Shown: positions 3,858-9,207 of the stretch, one piece after another | Numbering within the stretch: position 1 is the stretch's first letter | Layout of the letters: every line of letters begins with the position of its first letter | Assembly: GCA_964418425.1 (NCBI GenBank) | Contig: CAYQLT010000083.1 | Coordinates: 1-9,207, forward strand | Source of the DNA: CAYQLT01 sp964418425 | Lineage (GTDB): Bacteria; Bacillota; Limnochordia; Limnochordales; Geochordaceae | Length of the DNA: 9,207 nt | Direction: 5' to 3' | Notes under the pieces: generated by a model | Databases searched by the model: none | What the model saw: the letters and a program-made list of their open reading frames with translations, nothing else | Told to the model about the DNA's origin: nothing | Program-made: the position numbers and the translations under genes

Positions 3858-5441
3858 ATGGTGGGCGAGGTCCAGGTGGGTTTCGGGATGGTGGGCCGGG
3901 TGCCCTCAGAGCTTGAGGAGGTGCTCACCCCGCAGGCGGTGGAGTTCGTGGCTCGCCTGGCTCGGGAGTTCGAGGGGGAGCGCCAGCGCGTGCTGCAGCA
4001 CCGGGCGAGCCGGCGGGAGGCCATCCGCGCGGGCCGTTTACCGGACTTCCTGCCCGAGACGCAGAGGGTGCGCCAGGAGGCGTGGACCGTGGCGCCGGCT
4101 CCGCCGGATCTGCGCAACCGCCGGGTGGAGATCACGGGTCCCACGGATCGCAAGATGATGATCAACGCGCTCAACTCCGGCGCCCAGGTCTTCATGGCCG
4201 ATTTCGAGGATGCCAACTGCCCCACCTGGCTCAACATGCTGCAGGGACAGCTCCATCTCAAGGAGGCGGTCCGCCGCACCCTTCGCTACGTCGCCCCGGA
4301 CGGGCGGGAGTACCGGCTGGGCTCGTCCCTTGCGACGCTGGCCGTAAGGCCGCGAGGGTGGCATCTTTTGGAGCGTCACTTTCAGGTTGACGGGCGACCG
4401 GTGGCGGGGGCGCTGTTCGACTTCGGACTGTTCGCCTTTCACAACGCAGCCCGGCTGCTGGAGCAGGGCAGCGGCCCCTACTTCTATCTCCCCAAGCTGG
4501 AAGGCCACCTGGAAGCCCGCTTGTGGAACCGGGTGTTCGCCTTCACCGAGCAGGAGCTGAAGCTGCCGCCGGCCAGCATCCGGGCTACCGTCCTCATCGA
4601 GCACGTGCTGGCGGCCTTTGAGATGGACGAGATCCTGTATGAGCTACGGGAGCGCATCACCGGGCTCAACCTGGGCCGCTGGGACTACATCTTCAGCTTC
4701 ATCAAGACCTTCGCCGACGACGAGCGCTACGTGCTGCCGGACCGGCGCCTGCTGACGGTGCCGGCCACCCCGTTTTTGCGCGCGGCGGCGCGGCTTTTGG
4801 TTCACACGTGCCACCGGCGCGGCGCGCACGCCATCGGCGGGATGTCGGCGTACATTCCCCGCAAGGACGACCCTGAGGCCAACCGCCGCGCCTTTGAGCA
4901 GGTGAGGGCTGACAAGCAGTGGGAGGCGGAGCAGGGGTTCGACGGGGCGTGGGTGGCGCATCCCGGGCTGGTGGAGCCGGTTCATGAGATCTTCTCCCGG
5001 GCTTTTTCGGGCCCCCACCAGATCGAGCGCATCCCCGAGCTGGACGCAAGCGCCTCGGAGCTTCTGGCCGTGCCGGAGGGTCCGGCCACGGAGGAGGGCC
5101 TGAGAACCAACGTAAGCGTGGCGCTGCAGTACCTGGGCGCCTGGCTGGGCGGGCGCGGGGCGGTTGCCATTTACCATCTCATGGAGGATACGGCCACGGC
5201 CGAGATCTCCCGTTCGCAGATCTGGCAGTGGCTCCGGCATCGCCGTTCCCTGATCGACGGCCGCACGGTAGAGGCCGACTTGTATCGCTCGGTGCGCCAG
5301 CAGGAGCTTCAGAAGCTGGCCGCCGTGCCCCAGGAGGAGCCGGTTCGGTTGGCCGACGCGGCGCAGTTGCTGGATGAACTGGTGCTGGGCGACGGGTTCG
5401 TGGAGTTTCTCACCATCCCCGGCGCCCGGTACCTGCAATAA
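3858..5441 (+). CDS. aceB: Malate synthase A
   Basis: Malate synthase condenses glyoxylate with acetyl-CoA to malate in the cytosol, the second step of the glyoxylate shunt. The 527-residue product aligns end to end, from memory, with E. coli AceB (533 residues). Landmarks in order: RRVEITGPTDRKMMINALNS (89-108), FMADFEDANCPTW (112-124), the active-site segment VRPRGWHL (163-170), GPYFYLPK (206-213), the family signature TGLNLGRWDYIFSF (268-281), AHPGL (367-371) and LMEDTATAEISRSQIWQW (441-458), whose Asp444 should be the catalytic base. ATG 3858 was chosen because AGGGGGG lies 5 nt upstream; ATG 3888 in the same frame is a possible shorter start. It is the first gene of an aceB-aceA unit with its own promoter near 3686-3715. 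A 124-nt gap precedes aceA. The TIM barrel and C-terminal domain are complete and no key residue looks missing. Confidence 0.97.
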   Translation: MVGEVQVGFGMVGRVPSELEEVLTPQAVEFVARLAREFEGERQRVLQHRASRREAIRAGRLPDFLPETQRVRQEAWTVAPAPPDLRNRRVEITGPTDRKMMINALNSGAQVFMADFEDANCPTWLNMLQGQLHLKEAVRRTLRYVAPDGREYRLGSSLATLAVRPRGWHLLERHFQVDGRPVAGALFDFGLFAFHNAARLLEQGSGPYFYLPKLEGHLEARLWNRVFAFTEQELKLPPASIRATVLIEHVLAAFEMDEILYELRERITGLNLGRWDYIFSFIKTFADDERYVLPDRRLLTVPATPFLRAAARLLVHTCHRRGAHAIGGMSAYIPRKDDPEANRRAFEQVRADKQWEAEQGFDGAWVAHPGLVEPVHEIFSRAFSGPHQIERIPELDASASELLAVPEGPATEEGLRTNVSVALQYLGAWLGGRGAVAIYHLMEDTATAEISRSQIWQWLRHRRSLIDGRTVEADLYRSVRQQELQKLAAVPQEEPVRLADAAQLLDELVLGDGFVEFLTIPGARYLQ

Positions 5442-5442
5442 A

Positions 5443-5473
5443 AGCCCGCCGGGCTCGGGCACCGGCGTGCCGG
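5443..5473 (+). other. Two small hairpins in the aceB-aceA gap
   Basis: AGCCC-GCC-GGGCT-type pairing begins 2 nt after the aceB stop (5443-5455). CCGG-CGTG-CCGG follows (within 5462-5473) and is then followed by AAAA. Both stems are short and lack a U-tract. They are more likely to affect processing or polarity than to terminate transcription, and read-through into aceA is expected. Confidence 0.3.
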
Positions 5474-5565
5474 AAAAGCCCCACCCGGCCGGAGGAGGGA
5501 CATGGATGGGGCCTGCAGCAGTCTGCACGAACCGCCAGGGGTTTCCGCCGGGGGAGAAGGCCGCC

Positions 5566-6852
<1,287 letters not shown>

Positions 6853-6866
6853 AGGGGCGGTCTCCC

Positions 6867-7532
6867 TCACACCGCGCCCGGGCTGGGGGGCGTGGGCAGG
6901 TTGGCGGGGCCGCTCGATACCGCACCGACGCACTGCTGCAGACGGAGCGCCTCGCCCAGGGTCGTGATGCCCCGCGCCGCCAGGATGGGTGCCAGGCGCA
7001 GATAGATGCACCCGGCCGTGATGGCGTCGCCGGTGGCGGTGTGGCGGCCCACCACGGCGACGCCCAGGCGCTCGGCCACCGCCTCCAGTGACAGTGTCGG
7101 CCAGCTCGGCCAAAGCGCCCGGGTCAGCGCGGCCACGTCCAGGGCCGGCCCGTCCAAGGGCGGCAGCCGGGCCTGCCGGGCCAGCCGGTTCAGGGCCGCC
7201 AGATCGAAGCTCAGATGGAAGCCGACCAGCGCACGGGCGGACGAGCAACAGGCCACAAGCCCCAACAGCACCTGGTGGGGCGGGGCTGCCCGGGTGAGTT
7301 GCCTTTCGTCGATCCCGTGAACCCGGCGGGCTGCCGGCCGCACGCGCCGCCCCGGCCGCACCAGGCTGGAGTATGCGAGGTCCAGCCGGGGCCGGCCATC
7401 TATAAAGGGCACCGCCGAGACGGCCACCGGCAGGTCCCGGAGCGGGTCGGGCCCGGTGGTCTCCGTATCGATGGCCACGAAGTGGTCCTGAGGAAGCGGC
7501 TCGTCCATAGCGACCTCTGGGGGCTCACCCAT
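6867..7532 (-). CDS. DnaQ-like DEDDh 3'-5' exonuclease
   Basis: This 221-residue protein has the exonuclease fold of the DNA polymerase III epsilon group. Exo I is AIDTETTG (Asp22, Glu24), Exo II is GFHLSFDLAALN (Asp110), and Exo III is HTATGDAITAG (His164, Asp169), so all four acidic metal ligands and the catalytic His are present. It should remove nucleotides from 3' ends; whether the substrate is DNA, RNA or a small nucleotide is not visible. The stand-alone length and lack of a polymerase-binding tail argue against it being the replicative proofreader. ATG 7532 overlaps the DUF294 gene stop in ATGGGTGA (8 nt), which indicates translational coupling. ATG 7508, preceded by GAGG, is a shorter alternative. 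It is the last gene of the minus-strand unit and runs almost into aceA. No terminator is clear in the 14-nt gap. Confidence 0.9.
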   Translation of the reverse strand: MGEPPEVAMDEPLPQDHFVAIDTETTGPDPLRDLPVAVSAVPFIDGRPRLDLAYSSLVRPGRRVRPAARRVHGIDERQLTRAAPPHQVLLGLVACCSSARALVGFHLSFDLAALNRLARQARLPPLDGPALDVAALTRALWPSWPTLSLEAVAERLGVAVVGRHTATGDAITAGCIYLRLAPILAARGITTLGEALRLQQCVGAVSSGPANLPTPPSPGAV

Positions 7533-9150
7533 ACAGCGCCTCGGTCAGATAACGGCTGCGCAACCCATCCTGCAGCCGTTGAATGGTGAGGAAAGCCTCC
7601 CGCAGCGCGGCCCGGTCGGCCCGGTTGAGGGCTCGAACCACCACCCGGCTGTCCGGCTGCCGGCCTACCTGCAAATCCGCCAGCTGCTGGCGCAGCCTCA
7701 ACCGGGTGAGCACCTCGTAGGCTGCCGCCAGCTCCTCGGCCTCGGCCCGCTGGAAGCGGCCGCCCGCCTCGGCCGCCTGCTGCACTCTCTCTACGGTGTT
7801 GGTGACCGGCAGTCCAAGCTCCAGCGCATAGACCCTCACACCGCTCACCAGGGGGAGCATCCCCTGGAGCTTGAGATCCACGCTGCCCCGATGGGGCCCG
7901 AAGCGAGGCGTGACGATGCGCCCGAACGCGCCCAACGGGGGGCCCGTGTAAACGGCGGTCCAGGCCATCAACCGCAAAAAGGCTCGCCAGGCCTCCACCT
8001 CGGCCCGCAGGTGCGCGTGGAGAGCGGCCGCCAGCGCGGGATCACCCCACACCGGCCGAAAGTCAAAGAAAATGGAGGCCATCAGCAGATCCCGGGTGGA
8101 CGATTGGCGAACCCACCGGGAGAAGTAACCCTTCCACACGTCCAGGGGCTGGCACCAGGTCGGGTTGGAGGCCATGATCTGGGCAGGGCAGGGCGGAAAG
8201 CCCAGGCGGATGAGGCCCTGCACCGCTCGCCCGGCGAGCTCCCTGAAATAGCGTTCCAACCCCCACTCGGGGAGGCCGGGCAGTTTTTCATACACCAGGG
8301 CGTTGTCCTGGTCGGTCTTGAGGGTCTGCTCCCGTCGCCCCTCGCTGCCCAGGGCCAACCAGCAGTACGGGCCCGGGGGTTCGCCGAAACCCTCGGACGC
8401 CAGCTCGTGCTCCGTCAGCTTCAGCACCCGCCGGACCACCCCGTCGTGGAGTTCCGCGGTGATCCGGGCCACGTCCACCGCCCAGGCGCCGCCCTCCACC
8501 AGGTGCCGCACCACTTCGTTGAGCTGCCCCACCCGCACGTGAAGCTCCGCCAGGCCCTGCGCCTGCTCGATCTCCCGAAGCAGATGCAGGGGGCGGACGT
8601 CCCGCACCCCCACAAAATCGTTGCTGGAGACGACCCCGACGAGCCGGCCCCGACCCGGAGCGCTCCCGCCCTCGCCGGCGGCCCTCCGGGCCGGCGCGTC
8701 CACCACCGGCAGGTGGTGGATGTTGAGACGAAGCATGGTCAGCAGGGCTTCGATGGCCGGCGTTTCGGGCGAGACCGTCTCGAGGGGAGCGCTCATGATG
8801 CGGGCCACCGCCTCACCGGACGGCACGCCCCCGGCCACCACCTTGGCCCGCAGATCCCGGTCCGTCACGATCCCCACCGGGCGCCCGTCGCCGTCGACGA
8901 CCACTACGGAGCCGACCCCGTATGCCTGCATCCGGCGGGCCGCCTCCGCGATGGTCAACTCCGGCGGGCATGTAACAGGGGGCCGGCGCACCAGTTCGCG
9001 CACCGGCCTTCCCAACCACGAGGCATCCCGGGGCGGCGCCCAGGGCAATGGGGGCGACGAATCCTGGCCCCGGGGCGCCGCCCCATCGGGTGTCCGGGAC
9101 GGGGCCGGGAGGTGGCCTGCGGCCGGCCCGGCCCCCGCGTCGTTTTGCAT
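7525..9150 (-). CDS. CBS-CBS-DUF294 putative nucleotidyltransferase
   Basis: This 541-residue protein has a Pro/Ala-rich, probably disordered N-terminus (1-45), CBS domain 1 (about 47-102, with TIAEAARRM and GIVTDRDLRAKVV), CBS domain 2 (about 116-182, with a Gly/Arg-rich insert near 152-168), then a DUF294 nucleotidyltransferase-like domain and a C-terminal helical DUF294_C domain (about 365-535). The motif LALGSEGRREQTLKTDQDNA (265-284) is the GS-x(n)-D-x-D type shared with GlnD/GlnE-like transferases and is intact. CBS pairs usually bind adenine nucleotides. From memory, many relatives also have an N-terminal cyclic-nucleotide-binding domain, which is absent here. The target is unknown. 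ATG 9150 lies 7 nt after the stop of an upstream membrane-protein gene, with only a weak SD, so coupling is likely. The exonuclease gene overlaps its 3' end. Cytosolic signalling is the best guess. Confidence 0.9.
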   Translation of the reverse strand: MQNDAGAGPAAGHLPAPSRTPDGAAPRGQDSSPPLPWAPPRDASWLGRPVRELVRRPPVTCPPELTIAEAARRMQAYGVGSVVVVDGDGRPVGIVTDRDLRAKVVAGGVPSGEAVARIMSAPLETVSPETPAIEALLTMLRLNIHHLPVVDAPARRAAGEGGSAPGRGRLVGVVSSNDFVGVRDVRPLHLLREIEQAQGLAELHVRVGQLNEVVRHLVEGGAWAVDVARITAELHDGVVRRVLKLTEHELASEGFGEPPGPYCWLALGSEGRREQTLKTDQDNALVYEKLPGLPEWGLERYFRELAGRAVQGLIRLGFPPCPAQIMASNPTWCQPLDVWKGYFSRWVRQSSTRDLLMASIFFDFRPVWGDPALAAALHAHLRAEVEAWRAFLRLMAWTAVYTGPPLGAFGRIVTPRFGPHRGSVDLKLQGMLPLVSGVRVYALELGLPVTNTVERVQQAAEAGGRFQRAEAEELAAAYEVLTRLRLRQQLADLQVGRQPDSRVVVRALNRADRAALREAFLTIQRLQDGLRSRYLTEALYG

Positions 9151-9157
9151 CTTGCGC

Positions 9158-9207
9158 TCAGCGGAAGAACGCTACCATGAACAGCACCACGAACAGGATC
9201 GTGCCGA
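9158..9207 (-). CDS. C-terminal end of a membrane protein (rest outside the window)
   Basis: On the minus strand, a frame that enters from the window edge ends at a TGA (9160-9158). The visible 15 residues are GTILFVVLFMVAFFR, a single very hydrophobic stretch closed by Arg, which fits the end of a final transmembrane helix. The DUF294 gene starts 7 nt further on, so the two are probably one transcript. In related gene neighbourhoods, as I recall them, the gene at this position is a sodium:solute (acetate-type) symporter. Fifteen residues cannot prove that, so only a membrane protein is called. Confidence 0.6.
   Translation of the reverse strand, partial: GTILFVVLFMVAFFR

Noticed and set aside
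3782..3916. An Arg-rich 44-codon frame after GGGGAGG, overlapping the aceB start
   Set aside because: The SD is good, but the Arg run comes from CGG/CGC repeats and the rest follows the malate synthase gene in another frame. It is too weak to call a gene.
6857..6875. GCGGT...ACCGC stem as an aceA terminator
   Set aside because: Only 5 bp with a 9-nt loop and no U-tract, overlapping the convergent gene's stop.
6880..6909. G-run cluster downstream of aceA that could form a G-quadruplex
   Set aside because: One loop would be 9 nt, longer than the usual motif, and the stretch is the complement of exonuclease coding sequence.
7579..9180. A 533-codon plus-strand open frame opposite the DUF294 gene
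   Set aside because: The minus strand carries clear CBS and DUF294 motifs over this interval. The plus-strand product is His/Gly/Pro-rich with no domain.

Overview
The window is high-GC bacterial DNA with gene-dense coding, strong purine-rich Shine-Dalgarno (SD) sequences (for example GGAGGAGG) and several GTG or TTG starts. A DUF815-type AAA+ ATPase, a SufU-like scaffold and Firmicute-style SD sites suggest an aerobic, high-GC member of the Bacillota (the Thermaerobacter, Symbiobacterium and Limnochorda kind of lineage). This is an inference; an actinobacterium-like organism cannot be excluded from the sequence alone.

Layout, plus strand: (1) 1-513, 3' end of a DUF815 AAA+ ATPase. (2) 593-1441, a Tat-signal cyclase-family (kynurenine formamidase-like) metal hydrolase, preceded by a 21-bp tandem duplication that carries its SD. 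(3) 1442-1918, a 477-base non-genic stretch with a 12-bp inverted repeat, a good sigma-70-type promoter, a palindrome over the start-site region, and a structured leader of about 290 nt with two short cysteine-rich ORFs. (4) 1919-2797, a CysA/SseA-type sulfurtransferase with a TTG start. (5) 2926-3498, a SufU/IscU-like Fe-S scaffold, separated from the sulfurtransferase by a perfect 14-bp hairpin. (6) 3499-3857, the promoter and leader of the glyoxylate-shunt genes. (7) 3858-5441, malate synthase A (aceB), and 5566-6852, isocitrate lyase (aceA).

Minus strand, converging on aceA with only 14 nt between the stop codons: the C-terminal 15 codons of a membrane protein (9158-9207), then a CBS-CBS-DUF294 nucleotidyltransferase-like protein (7525-9150), then a DEDDh 3'-5' exonuclease (6867-7532) whose start overlaps the DUF294 stop by 8 nt.

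Functionally the window has a sulfur/Fe-S block (sulfurtransferase plus scaffold) and a C2-assimilation block (aceBA). The minus-strand operon resembles, from memory, the symporter-DUF294-exonuclease neighbourhoods found near acetate-use genes in other bacteria, so it may belong to the same acetate theme. The most interesting candidate is the sulfurtransferase leader. It holds a 31-codon ORF whose two Cys-x-Cys codon pairs flank a strong hairpin exactly, anti-SD stretches complementary to the sulfurtransferase SD, and a long-range pairing that competes with the hairpin. Together these would fit cysteine-responsive control of translation.
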